Shown piece by piece: positions 31,369 to 40,194 of a stretch of DNA of 43,025 nt. Position 1 is the stretch's first letter, and each line of letters begins with the position of its first letter. The notes beneath the pieces are model-generated. The model was not told the origin of the DNA, ran no database searches, and was given only the letters and a program-made list of their open reading frames with translations. Source of the DNA: Candidatus Omnitrophota bacterium (lineage in GTDB: Bacteria > Omnitrophota > Gorgyraeia > Duberdicusellales > 4484-171). The position numbers and the translations under genes are program-made. The stretch lies in contig JAGOLA010000004.1 in NCBI GenBank assembly GCA_017994375.1, forward strand, positions 1 to 43,025, read 5' to 3'.

Positions 31369-32007
31369 ATGAAAGAAAAAATTCCTTATCAAGTAACGGA
31401 CTTAACTAATAACAAAGTGCTCATTTTAGCGGCCCACGCTGACGATGAAATATTGGGTTGTGGTGGCACGTTAATAAAACACCTTAGGGCTAAAGACCAG
31501 GTAAGAATAATTATTCTTACTGATGACATAATAAGTATAAATCAAACGCGAAGGAAAAAAGAAGCTCAAAGAGTTTTTGATTTACTTAAGATAAAAGATG
31601 TGCGCTGGCTAGGATTTAAAGACGGCCAATTAAGCAGTGAACTTAGTGCCGGTTACCTTCAAAAAGAAATCAAAGTATTTTTGCCTACTCTAATTTATAC
31701 ACCTGGCGAACAAGAAATTCATCCTGACCATGTTGCTTTAGCTAAAGCTACTCAAGAAGCTTTTATTATGCTAAAAAAAGAACTTCCCTTGATATTGGCT
31801 AGCTATGAGATAAGTTCTCCACTCTTACCTAATACCTTGGTAGATATTACCAAAGAGGCAAATTTAAAATTTAAAGCTCTAAAATATTATTCTTCTCAAC
31901 TAGCCCAAAATGATTATTTAACAAAAATAAAAGGCTTAAATCGCTATCGAACTTATACCTTGCCGAAAAACATAAAGTACGCCGAAGCTTTTCAGATTAT
32001 AAAGTAA
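31369..32007 (+). CDS. PIG-L/LmbE-family deacetylase
   Basis: 212 residues. AAHADDEILGCGG is the zinc motif of the PIG-L family (AHPDDE with Ala for Pro), and EIHPDHVALAKAT supplies the second HPDH motif. Members remove N-acetyl groups from GlcNAc-containing lipids or other small glycans. It begins 3 bp past the GNAT-like gene. It ends 11 bp before the convergent methionine synthase stop. Confidence 0.88.
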   Translation: MKEKIPYQVTDLTNNKVLILAAHADDEILGCGGTLIKHLRAKDQVRIIILTDDIISINQTRRKKEAQRVFDLLKIKDVRWLGFKDGQLSSELSAGYLQKEIKVFLPTLIYTPGEQEIHPDHVALAKATQEAFIMLKKELPLILASYEISSPLLPNTLVDITKEANLKFKALKYYSSQLAQNDYLTKIKGLNRYRTYTLPKNIKYAEAFQIIK

Positions 32008-32018
32008 GGACGGTTGGT

Positions 32019-34403
32019 TTAACCGGCAGTGCTAATTCTTTTAACTACCCTAACGGCGTCTACACCGTCGCGGGCATAGCTAGCGCCCAAAGAATGGGCA
32101 TAAGATTTACTCACTACTGCTCCGCCGACTATAAAACGACAATATAGCTTTTGGGCTTTAGCCATACCGACTATTTCTTTCATATTAACCATAGTCGTAG
32201 TCATAAGAGCAGAAAGGCCAACAATAGGCGATTGATGGCGCTTAATCTCCCGGATAATCCTTTCGCTGGAGACGTCTTTACCTAAATCTATTACCGGGAA
32301 ACCGTGATTTTGCAGAATAAGGCTAACTATATTTTTACCGATATCATGGATATCCCCTTTAACCGTGGCTAAAATAACTACTGTTTTTTTAGAGCCTGGT
32401 ATTTGGTCTTTTTTAAAATAAGGCTTAAGGTATTGAAAAGCTAATTTCATAGTTTCGGCGCTGGCTATAAGCTGCGGCAAAAAATATTTTTTCTTGTCAA
32501 ATAAATCACCGACCTTATTAATTGCCGGAACCATAATCTTTTGAATGATATCTTCGGCGGATAAATCTTTTTTAAGGGCCTCTTTTATAAATAGCTTAAT
32601 CTCCTGCCGGTTGCCTTCTAAAACAGCATTAAAAATCTTCTCCTTAAGCGATAAAGAAGACCTTTTTTTCTCTAAAGCCTTAAGGCTATAGTTAAGGAAC
32701 CTGGCAGCATCTTTATCTTTTTGTAGCAATAAGTCTGCGGCTTGCCTGATATTTCTAAGTTCTTTATTTAAAGGATTAGCTATAACAGTAGTCAGCCCTT
32801 TACTTTGAGCCATAGCTAAATAGGCAGCATTAATCCAAGAACGCCTTGGCAAACCAAAAGAAATATTGGATAAGCCAATGACGCTATGGCTATTAAAAAT
32901 ATTTTTTAACCAGGATATGGTTTCTAAAGTATCTTGTGCCGAATTAGGGTTAGAAGAAATGGCCATAGCCATAGCATCAACGATGATATCATCTTTAGTA
33001 AAAGCAAAATTTTGAGCCTCCTGGAATATTGACCTGATTATCGTTATTCTTTCTCTTAAATCTTTAGGCATACCTTTTTCATCCAAAGGAAGAATTATAA
33101 ACATAGCTCCGTATTTAGCGGCAATCTTAAGCAGTTTTTTAGTCTTTTTCTTCTCGCCGGATATAGAATTAATGAGCGCTCTTCCGGGATAAACTCTTAA
33201 AGCCGCTTCTATAGCTTCAGGCTTAGAAGAATCAATAGCTAAAGGAATATCGGTGTTGGAAGATAAGAAATTAATAATTTTAGGAAAAGTTTTTACTTCG
33301 TCTATGCCGGATAAGCCGATATTAACATCCAGCAAATCAGCTCCTTGAACTTGTTGTTCTTTAGCTAAACTGTAAATAAGGTTAGTCTTCTCTTGGCGTA
33401 ACTGTTGAGCTAAATCTTTCCTTCCGGTAGGATTAAGGCATTCTCCTATCAACAACAAAGTCTTATCTTTTTCGATAAAAAGGTGCTTATGAGAAGAACT
33501 TAAAGCCGAAATTGATTGCCTTACAGGTAATATCGGTTTAATGGCCTTTAACTGATTAGTTAGCTCTTTTATATGGGCGGGAGTACTTCCGCAACAACCG
33601 CCGATAATATTAGTTCCTTTCAAAGCTAGCTCTCGACCAAATTTAGCAAACTCCTTCTCTTTCATGGTAAAGAGAGTTTCGCTTTTTACAAATTTAGGTA
33701 CCCCGGCGTTAGGTTTTGCGACTAAAGGCACTTTAGCGTAAGGTTTAATAGTTTCAATAATTTTTAACATGTCTTGCGGGCCGCTAGAACAATTACAACC
33801 AAAAGCATCGGCGCCTAAACTCTGTAAGGTAATTAAAGCTGTCAAAGGGTCTGTTCCGTTAAGAGTCCGGCCATTGGCCTCGAAGGTCATAGTAACAATA
33901 GTAAATTTATCCGAAATTTCTTTTACGGCAATAAGAGCAGCTCGGGCTTCTTGGATATCCATCATGGTTTCGATAACAAAAATATCTACTCCGCCGCTAA
34001 GCAGCCCCCGGGCCTGTTCTTTAAAAATTTTAACTGCTTCTTCAAACTTAAGAGGCCCGAAAGGTTCGATAAAAGTTCCGGTGGGTCCAATATCGCCGGC
34101 GATGATGCTACGGCTTCCTAAACAATTTCTGGCTAATTGAGCCAATTTTCTATTAATTCCATAAACATCAGCGATACGGTATTGTTTGAGCTTAAGGCGG
34201 TTGGCGCCAAAAGTACAAGTATAGATTACATCCGAACCGGCATTCTGATAAGATAAGTGCAATTCGGAAAGTATCCGAGGGTTTTTCAAAGCCCACTCTT
34301 CTAAAGAGCCGGCTTTGGTCATACCCCGCTTCTGTAACTCCGTTCCGGTAGCTCCGTCTAAAAATAGAAGGCGCTTTTTTAAAATATCGTCAATCTTTTT
34401 CAT
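32019..34403 (-). CDS. metH: Cobalamin-dependent methionine synthase without reactivation domain
   Basis: 794 residues in three modules. 1-290 is the homocysteine domain with zinc ligands in GCNCSSG and GGCCGSTP. About 310-575 is the methyltetrahydrofolate-binding TIM barrel (LLIGECLNPTGRKDL). About 590-794 holds the helical cap and the B12 domain with GDIHDIGKN. It transfers methyl groups from methyl-THF through cobalamin to homocysteine. The C-terminal AdoMet-dependent reactivation domain of full MetH (about 1,200 residues) is missing, so another reductase or a separate activator must restore oxidised cobalamin. Many anaerobes have this form. No cobalamin riboswitch fits in the 76 bp upstream. 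Confidence 0.92.
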   Translation of the reverse strand: MKKIDDILKKRLLFLDGATGTELQKRGMTKAGSLEEWALKNPRILSELHLSYQNAGSDVIYTCTFGANRLKLKQYRIADVYGINRKLAQLARNCLGSRSIIAGDIGPTGTFIEPFGPLKFEEAVKIFKEQARGLLSGGVDIFVIETMMDIQEARAALIAVKEISDKFTIVTMTFEANGRTLNGTDPLTALITLQSLGADAFGCNCSSGPQDMLKIIETIKPYAKVPLVAKPNAGVPKFVKSETLFTMKEKEFAKFGRELALKGTNIIGGCCGSTPAHIKELTNQLKAIKPILPVRQSISALSSSHKHLFIEKDKTLLLIGECLNPTGRKDLAQQLRQEKTNLIYSLAKEQQVQGADLLDVNIGLSGIDEVKTFPKIINFLSSNTDIPLAIDSSKPEAIEAALRVYPGRALINSISGEKKKTKKLLKIAAKYGAMFIILPLDEKGMPKDLRERITIIRSIFQEAQNFAFTKDDIIVDAMAMAISSNPNSAQDTLETISWLKNIFNSHSVIGLSNISFGLPRRSWINAAYLAMAQSKGLTTVIANPLNKELRNIRQAADLLLQKDKDAARFLNYSLKALEKKRSSLSLKEKIFNAVLEGNRQEIKLFIKEALKKDLSAEDIIQKIMVPAINKVGDLFDKKKYFLPQLIASAETMKLAFQYLKPYFKKDQIPGSKKTVVILATVKGDIHDIGKNIVSLILQNHGFPVIDLGKDVSSERIIREIKRHQSPIVGLSALMTTTMVNMKEIVGMAKAQKLYCRFIVGGAVVSKSYAHSLGASYARDGVDAVRVVKRISTAG

Positions 34404-34479
34404 CTTTACAACTTTTAAGCTATTTTGATAGAATGTGTATAATGCTTTCGGGGATAGTATATCATAATAACAGTAATTT

Positions 34480-35631
34480 ATGAATATAGTTTATGACTTA
34501 CGGGAAGTTCTTTTCCAAAATCGGGGCTGGGAAAGCTACGGTACTAATTTAATAAAAGAGATACTTAAAAATAACGGGCTAAAATGTTCTTACATCTTGG
34601 AAAATAAAAGACTGGCCCAAAAGAATTACCCTTTTTTATTTACTAAAAACCCTAAAGTTTTAGAGCTAAAGATAAACAAACTGCCTCGGGAAAAAGCCAA
34701 ATTCGATAAAACCGCTCAAGATTTTATCGAAAGCAACGATATTTTTCATAGCCTCACCGATTATCCTGAATTTCTGCCCAAAAAAGCTAAGCTTATCGTA
34801 TCGATACACGATTTATCATTCTTTATACTGCCAAAATATAGGCCAAAGAAATTCGTAAGATTAATGTTAAGCAATTTAAAGTATGTGCTAAGCAATGCTA
34901 AGGCAGTGATCTGCTTCTCGAAGGCAACCCGAAAGCTTCTAGCGGAATACATAAAAAGTAGCGGTATCAACTATCATAATGATATTTTCACCATACCGCA
35001 TGGAATTGATAAAGGTTTTTTCTCTCAGCCGGCTAAAAGTATAAAGCCGGTTTTAAATAGCTTGCGTATCTTTAAACCTTACCTATTATATGTAGGCGGG
35101 TTGGAAAAAGACAAAAATATCGAAAATCTTATTGCTGCCTTTTTAAAACTTAGCGAATATAAAAATAAACTGGAGCTTATTTTAGTCGGTCCACCTAATA
35201 AAGAAAGCAAAAGTTTGATAAAAAATACCAAAACAAAAATAAATCCTGGCATTCGTTATCTTGGCTATGTAGACAAAGAAAGCCTAAGGTGCCTATATTC
35301 GGGCGCAGAGCTTTTCGTATCACCCTCTTTAGATGAAGGCTTTGGCCTTCCTCCTTTAGAAGCGGTAAGTTGCCAAACGGCAGTAGCCTGCTCAAAGATA
35401 CCGGCTTTTTATGAGAATTTAGGCCGAGGCGCTTTTTATTTTAATCCTAATAATATAGAAAATATCTATAAAGTACTTTGTTATGTTCTTAAGCATCCTA
35501 AAGAAAAAAGGAAAGTTTTGGCTGTAGCCCAAAAAAAGATAAATAAATTATCGTGGGAAAAGGCTGCTAAGAGTACCATTTTGGCTTATCGTAAAACCTT
35601 TAATAAATATGACAAAAATACTGCTTATTAA
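34480..35631 (+). CDS. Family 4 glycosyltransferase
   Basis: 383 residues, GT-B. IYD-like start MNIVYDLREVLFQNRGWESY, mid-protein SIHDLSFFILPKY, and C-terminal LLYVGGLEKDKNIENLI, YLGYVDKESLRCLY and SPSLDEGFGLPPLEA, the mannosyl/rhamnosyl-type GT4 signature. It should extend an envelope glycan. It opens a plus-strand glycan cluster divergent from metH, and the next frame overlaps its end by 23 bp. Confidence 0.88.
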   Translation: MNIVYDLREVLFQNRGWESYGTNLIKEILKNNGLKCSYILENKRLAQKNYPFLFTKNPKVLELKINKLPREKAKFDKTAQDFIESNDIFHSLTDYPEFLPKKAKLIVSIHDLSFFILPKYRPKKFVRLMLSNLKYVLSNAKAVICFSKATRKLLAEYIKSSGINYHNDIFTIPHGIDKGFFSQPAKSIKPVLNSLRIFKPYLLYVGGLEKDKNIENLIAAFLKLSEYKNKLELILVGPPNKESKSLIKNTKTKINPGIRYLGYVDKESLRCLYSGAELFVSPSLDEGFGLPPLEAVSCQTAVACSKIPAFYENLGRGAFYFNPNNIENIYKVLCYVLKHPKEKRKVLAVAQKKINKLSWEKAAKSTILAYRKTFNKYDKNTAY

Positions 35632-36073
35632 GACCACTCCTAATAAAATATCTAAAACCAAAACTCTGATAAAAAAAGAAAAAGATATCCTTATCATCTC
35701 TTTAACAAAATACCTACAATGGAAGCTTAAACAAAACGGCATAGAGAGCCGGCTTTTTAATGCTTTGGCTAAAACTAAAGATATCGAATCTTTACATAGC
35801 TTACTTTCCAAGCAATACGGCCGTTTATGCACCCCTTTTGACCGAAAACAAAAACTTAACTATTCCGACCTTCTAAAAAACCATCTTTGCTGGGAAATAC
35901 AAAACGCTTATTATTTTATTGCTACTCTCGAAAAATGGCTTAGAAAATACGCCATAAGAAAAGTATATTTCGAGAGTTTGCCGCTTATTAAGAAAAAAAA
36001 GTATGCCGAAGACATAAATTATTTAATACGAAAATATCATGCTGATAAAAAAATTACCTTTGAAGAAATTTGA
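35609..36073 (+). CDS. N-terminal part of a probable frameshifted GT-B-like protein
   Basis: 154 residues with no recognised domain: MTKILLIKTTPNKISKTKTL, mostly Lys/Leu-rich helices. It overlaps the GT4 gene by 23 bp and its own 3' end overlaps the next frame by 35 bp. At 36047-36053 there is a run of seven A; removing one A joins this frame (through Lys148) to the next frame and gives a protein of about 539 residues. I therefore regard it as the 5' half of one gene, split by a real frameshift, a phase-variable tract or an assembly error. Confidence 0.55.
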   Translation: MTKILLIKTTPNKISKTKTLIKKEKDILIISLTKYLQWKLKQNGIESRLFNALAKTKDIESLHSLLSKQYGRLCTPFDRKQKLNYSDLLKNHLCWEIQNAYYFIATLEKWLRKYAIRKVYFESLPLIKKKKYAEDINYLIRKYHADKKITFEEI

Positions 36074-37229
36074 TAAGAAAACGATTTGTTTTGTTTTATA
36101 CGAAAAAGTCGATCAATGGATATACCGGCCGTACTTTAAAAAACTTAGCCGGTTAAAAAAATTGCGGTTAAAAACATTCGACGGTTTCAGTTACGATACT
36201 TATATTAAAAAGCATAAAATAAACAGCCGTTTGTTTCCGGCTTCACTAGCCGACAGTAAAATCGATTTTTTGCCCCCTAAAAGCAAGAATGAACTTTTAT
36301 TTAGTTATCTTATCAAAGAAAAGTTCTATTCTCTGGAAACCAGAGTATTGCTTAAACAAATCAATACTACCGAAAAAACTCTTAAAGAAACTGTTCGAAA
36401 ATACCAGCCAAAGCTGCTAGTTATCCCCGAAGATACCGATGGTGTCCGAGGCCGTTTAGCAGCAACTATCGCTAAGATAAATAATATTAAAACTTTGGTT
36501 ATCCTGCCCCTATATTATGAGTGGATTACTAACTATCCTCTCATGGCAAAGCGGATTGCCGACTATTGGCTTACGGTAGGAAAAAATTACGAAAAACGCC
36601 TCTTAAAAAACAGGATAAAACCAAAACATATCTTAAAGCAAAATCTTCCCTTTAAAAGTAATGGAGTATCAAAAAGCAGTCAAAAAGAATTAAATCTTTA
36701 CGAAACAGAGATAAAAAAAGGAAAGTATTATTTAGCGGCTTTACAGAATAACGACTGCCAAGATGTTTTTATCCAAATGCTAATAGATTCATTCAGGCTG
36801 TTGCCTTGTAAGACTTTAGTATTTAAATTTCATCCGGCAACTTCCGAAAAAGAAAAAAAGAGGCTAAAAAATAAATATAATTTAAATAATGTTTATTTTC
36901 TGGATAAAATAGATTTAAATAAATTAATACGTCGTTCTTTAGGGTTTTTTACTATATCCTCAAGCTGTATATTTACTGCCGTAAAATCAAAAAAGCCGGT
37001 GGTAATTATCGACGTAGATTATTTTTTTCTTGAGCTTCTACCCTTAATCAGGCAAACCGGCTGCTTTAAAATTGCCTCTACACCCTCAGAATTAATAGCT
37101 ATTATTTCCGATTTAAACAATATTAAACAAAAAAGAAGATACCTTGCTAAACAAACATCTATGATAAATTACTACTTATCTAGACAATGCTGTCCGATTA
37201 AGCTAATCAAAAAACTAGCGGGTTTATAG
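36039..37229 (+). CDS. C-terminal part of a probable frameshifted GT-B-like glycosyltransferase
   Basis: 396 residues from the first ATG; no ribosome binding site precedes it. Residues about 225-385 resemble the donor-binding half of capsule or CDP-glycerol-type GT-B enzymes: KTLVFKFHPATSEKEK, YFLDKIDLNKLI, FTISSSCIFTAVKSKKPVVI. The larger protein encoded at 38338-40194 has the same segment order. Activity depends on fusion with the preceding frame. Function in surface glycan assembly is inferred from context. Confidence 0.6.
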   Translation: MLIKKLPLKKFDKKTICFVLYEKVDQWIYRPYFKKLSRLKKLRLKTFDGFSYDTYIKKHKINSRLFPASLADSKIDFLPPKSKNELLFSYLIKEKFYSLETRVLLKQINTTEKTLKETVRKYQPKLLVIPEDTDGVRGRLAATIAKINNIKTLVILPLYYEWITNYPLMAKRIADYWLTVGKNYEKRLLKNRIKPKHILKQNLPFKSNGVSKSSQKELNLYETEIKKGKYYLAALQNNDCQDVFIQMLIDSFRLLPCKTLVFKFHPATSEKEKKRLKNKYNLNNVYFLDKIDLNKLIRRSLGFFTISSSCIFTAVKSKKPVVIIDVDYFFLELLPLIRQTGCFKIASTPSELIAIISDLNNIKQKRRYLAKQTSMINYYLSRQCCPIKLIKKLAGL

Positions 37230-37236
37230 AAATAAA

Positions 37237-37265
37237 CTGACAGCGATTTTGGGGCTAAATATAAT
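37237..37265 (+). promoter_or_regulatory. Sigma-70 promoter upstream of the heptosyltransferase
   Basis: CTGACA (37237-37242), 17-nt spacer, TATAAT (37260-37265): 5/6 and 6/6 matches at optimal spacing. Predicted start near 37272, 32 nt before the ATG. It lies in the only sizeable gap (74 bp) of this cluster. Confidence 0.65.
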
Positions 37266-37303
37266 AGAAACACAATTTTTCAAAATCTGCTATACTTCTA
37301 TTA

Positions 37304-38347
37304 ATGCCGATAAATAAAATTCTTATCTTTGGGCCTAATTGGATAGGCGATACCATGATGTCAACTCCTCTGGTTAGGACCCTTAAGGAATCTTTGCCGA
37401 AAGCGCATATTACTATAGCTATAAAACCATATCTTTCTCCCCTATGGAAAAATAATCCTTATATAAACGAAATTTGGGAAGTTAAAATGGTCCAAAGATA
37501 CCGGCTTTTAACTTATTGGGGATTATTTAAAAGAATTAAAAAGCAAAAATTCGATTTAGTAATAGTATTGCCTCACTGTCTACGCTATGTTTTAATCTCC
37601 TTTTTAGCCCGCATTCCTAACCGCATTGGATATGATATCAGCTGGTTACGGAAGCAATTCCTTAACTCTAGCCTTGCTTATACTCAAGACTTAAAGAAAG
37701 AACATATGGTTAAAAATTATCTAGGTATCCTTAAGCTTATCGGTATTAAGCCTAAAGAAAAAGAATTAATTTTAGATATCGATTATGACAGTCAAAAGGC
37801 GGCCGAAAATACTCTAAAAGATAAGGGTATAAAACCTGATGATTTAATAATCGGTATAGCACCAGGAGCAACCTACGGAAAAGCAAAACGTTGGCCGGAA
37901 TATAAGTTTGCCGAACTGACCAATAGTATAGCTAAAAGATACTTAGCAAAAATTATGGTATTTATCGGTCCGGATGAAAATAAGCTTAGTCATAAAATAA
38001 AAAATTTGCTAAATAAACAATCGATAATATTGGACAATAATAGTTCTCTGCTCGAAGTTGCTTCCCTAATAAAACGCTGCCGGTTACTCATTAGTAATGA
38101 CTCAGGGCTAATGCATATTGCCTCCGCTTTAGGAGTAAAAGTTATAGCTATTTTTGGCTCCAGCAGCCCCTTATGGACTGCTCCTTACGGAAACGGCCAC
38201 ACTGTTATTAAAAAAGAACTTAGCTGCAGCCCTTGTTTTAAAAAGAAATGCCCTTACAGCAATTATAAATGTTTGGAATCAGTCGAAATTGAAGAGGTAT
38301 TAACCCAAATAGATAAGCACCTAAAAAGACGAATTTTATGCCAATAA
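37304..38347 (+). CDS. waaF: ADP-heptose:LPS heptosyltransferase II (GT9)
   Basis: 347 residues. ILIFGPNWIGDTMMSTPLVR opens the GT9 fold; the donor half has IGIAPGATYGKAKRWP, LISNDSGLMHIASALG and IFGSSSPLWTAP, followed by the Cys-rich CSPCFKKKCPY typical of WaaF. It adds heptose to the inner core of LPS at the inner membrane, evidence for an outer membrane with LPS. The next gene starts inside its last codons (10-bp overlap). Confidence 0.9.
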   Translation: MPINKILIFGPNWIGDTMMSTPLVRTLKESLPKAHITIAIKPYLSPLWKNNPYINEIWEVKMVQRYRLLTYWGLFKRIKKQKFDLVIVLPHCLRYVLISFLARIPNRIGYDISWLRKQFLNSSLAYTQDLKKEHMVKNYLGILKLIGIKPKEKELILDIDYDSQKAAENTLKDKGIKPDDLIIGIAPGATYGKAKRWPEYKFAELTNSIAKRYLAKIMVFIGPDENKLSHKIKNLLNKQSIILDNNSSLLEVASLIKRCRLLISNDSGLMHIASALGVKVIAIFGSSSPLWTAPYGNGHTVIKKELSCSPCFKKKCPYSNYKCLESVEIEEVLTQIDKHLKRRILCQ

Positions 38348-40194
38348 GAACCATTGTCTTTCTTAGCGGCCGCTGCCAGCTAAAAAGGTTAGCTTCTTAT
38401 CCTAAGGATCAAATTATATTTTTTCCTCTCGATTTTACTTCAAGCTATGAATTATTAAAAGAAAAAATCCCTTATAAAGCCTTTAATGTTATTCTTGATG
38501 AATCTGTTGTAAATTCCCAGATAAAACATTATTTTAATAAACTTATTAGTGAAATACACTATTCTTATGGAGAAAACTCTAAGGAAGCTCAATATTTAAC
38601 AATTATTAAAGAAACTCTGGCAAAAACATTGTTAACTCTTTTATCAACTCAATCCACAGTCGACAAAATACTTAATGATTATAAAGATTCTGAAGTTATA
38701 CTTAGCTGTCCGAATAATCCTAAATATTTAAATACTCTAGAGCGAATCATTATCGCTACGACTAGAGTTAAGAGTCAAAAACTACATCTTTTAAAAGTCA
38801 GTACTCTTACTCTTTTTAAGGAAAAAGTTATCGATTTTTTAGTCAAATCACAATTTAATTTTTCTGATTTCCTCTTAACCCTCTTAAGAGGATATCTTCC
38901 TTTTCTTTTCCGAATATTACAAAGAATACACTATTATTTTTATAAACATAAAAAGATAATTTTTAAAAATGGGGATAAAAAAAGGATCTTGGTATTACCA
39001 GGAGTATATGCTACCTATCTAGGCAAGTTACTACCGCTAGTTAAAGAATTAAACCAAATGTATCATATTATTCCTGTAATTTTTGACGATTTATTTAATA
39101 AAATGTCTTGGCCTTTAAGAAAAAATAAAATAGCCTTTAATAATTACGCCTCCTATTTGGATAAAGAAGCTGAAAAAGAAATTAACCGGCTTAAGAAATA
39201 TTGCGAAAATGCTAAAAAGAATATATTAGGAATTCTTAAGAATAACCTTCAAGGACATCTTCCTATAAGTTGGGAAATTTTGAGTAATTCTTTAGAAAAA
39301 ATGTTGATAAAATCCGTATTTCGCAACATTCCTTTCTTAAAAATAGCAACGTTAAAAGTTATTAACCAGGAAAAACCAAACCTAATTATCTTGCCCGATG
39401 ATACTAGCATAATATCAAGAATAGCTCTTTTAGAAGCAAAAAAAGAAAATATCAAAGCGTTAATTACGCCTACTAAATCAAAACTACTATTGGAAGAAGA
39501 ACCTCTTTGGGATACAAAATTAATTATCGGTAATTATCAACTGTCAAAAATATCTTACGATAGCCCGGTGATTGAAAAAATTATAGCGGTCGGAAATCCT
39601 TATTTTGATAATTTACTAAAAAGAAAACCTTTGATGAAAAAAGAAGAAATATGCCAAAGAATTAAAGTGCCGGAAGGTAAAAAAATCTTATTATTTACCT
39701 TGCAGGCTTTTCGGGACAATGACGGCCTTATCAAAATTTTGTGCAAAGTTATGCAAAGACTACCGGATTGCCATCTGGTAATAAGGCCTCATCCTACTCA
39801 AAGCGATATCGTTTATAAATATATCGTTAAAAAATTTAAAATAAAGAATATAACTGTTAGTAAATTATTCGATTCCTATGATATAATTAACATAGTGGAT
39901 TTAGTAATAAGTATTTCTTCGGCAACGATTTTTGAGGCAGTTCTTCTTAATAAACCGATAATTGTATTAGGCTCTCCTTCGGCTGAATTACCTATCCAAG
40001 ATAATAGGGTTGAATTTATAGATAATATCGCTAAGCTTTACGAAAAAGCTAAAGAAATGATTCTGGAATCTGATAAAAAGGAAAAGCTTTACGATAACCG
40101 TCTAAAACTTATATTTGAATTGGTACCACCTGGCCAATCAATGCTAAAAATCGTAAAGATAGTAAATAGGCTGTTGAATATTAATTCTTTATGA
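38338..40194 (+). CDS. Large GT-B-like envelope-glycan protein of unknown specificity
   Basis: 618 residues. The first 180 residues have no recognised fold and are followed by a basic hydrophobic stretch (about 175-215). A GT-B-like body follows: KRILVLPGVYATYLGKLLPL, IITPTKSKLLLEEEPLW, then KILLFTLQAFRDNDGLI, HLVIRPHPTQSD and VDLVISISSATIFEAVLLNK. The last segments resemble UDP-GlcNAc 2-epimerase-like or capsule-type GT-B donor sites. It overlaps waaF by 10 bp and the GT2 gene by 4 bp, so it is operonic. A transferase or a polyprenyl-glycan modifying enzyme is possible; no close family is recognised. Confidence 0.6.
   Translation: MPIRTIVFLSGRCQLKRLASYPKDQIIFFPLDFTSSYELLKEKIPYKAFNVILDESVVNSQIKHYFNKLISEIHYSYGENSKEAQYLTIIKETLAKTLLTLLSTQSTVDKILNDYKDSEVILSCPNNPKYLNTLERIIIATTRVKSQKLHLLKVSTLTLFKEKVIDFLVKSQFNFSDFLLTLLRGYLPFLFRILQRIHYYFYKHKKIIFKNGDKKRILVLPGVYATYLGKLLPLVKELNQMYHIIPVIFDDLFNKMSWPLRKNKIAFNNYASYLDKEAEKEINRLKKYCENAKKNILGILKNNLQGHLPISWEILSNSLEKMLIKSVFRNIPFLKIATLKVINQEKPNLIILPDDTSIISRIALLEAKKENIKALITPTKSKLLLEEEPLWDTKLIIGNYQLSKISYDSPVIEKIIAVGNPYFDNLLKRKPLMKKEEICQRIKVPEGKKILLFTLQAFRDNDGLIKILCKVMQRLPDCHLVIRPHPTQSDIVYKYIVKKFKIKNITVSKLFDSYDIINIVDLVISISSATIFEAVLLNKPIIVLGSPSAELPIQDNRVEFIDNIAKLYEKAKEMILESDKKEKLYDNRLKLIFELVPPGQSMLKIVKIVNRLLNINSL

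Noticed and set aside
32011-32025. CGGTT-N5-AACCG hairpin between the PIG-L and metH stops, as a two-way terminator
   Set aside because: Only 5 bp of stem, it overlaps the metH stop codon and no U-tract follows on either strand.
34404-34479. Possible cobalamin riboswitch ahead of metH
   Set aside because: Only 76 bp separate metH from the divergent glycosyltransferase gene, too short for the known element, and no B12-box-like sequence is seen.
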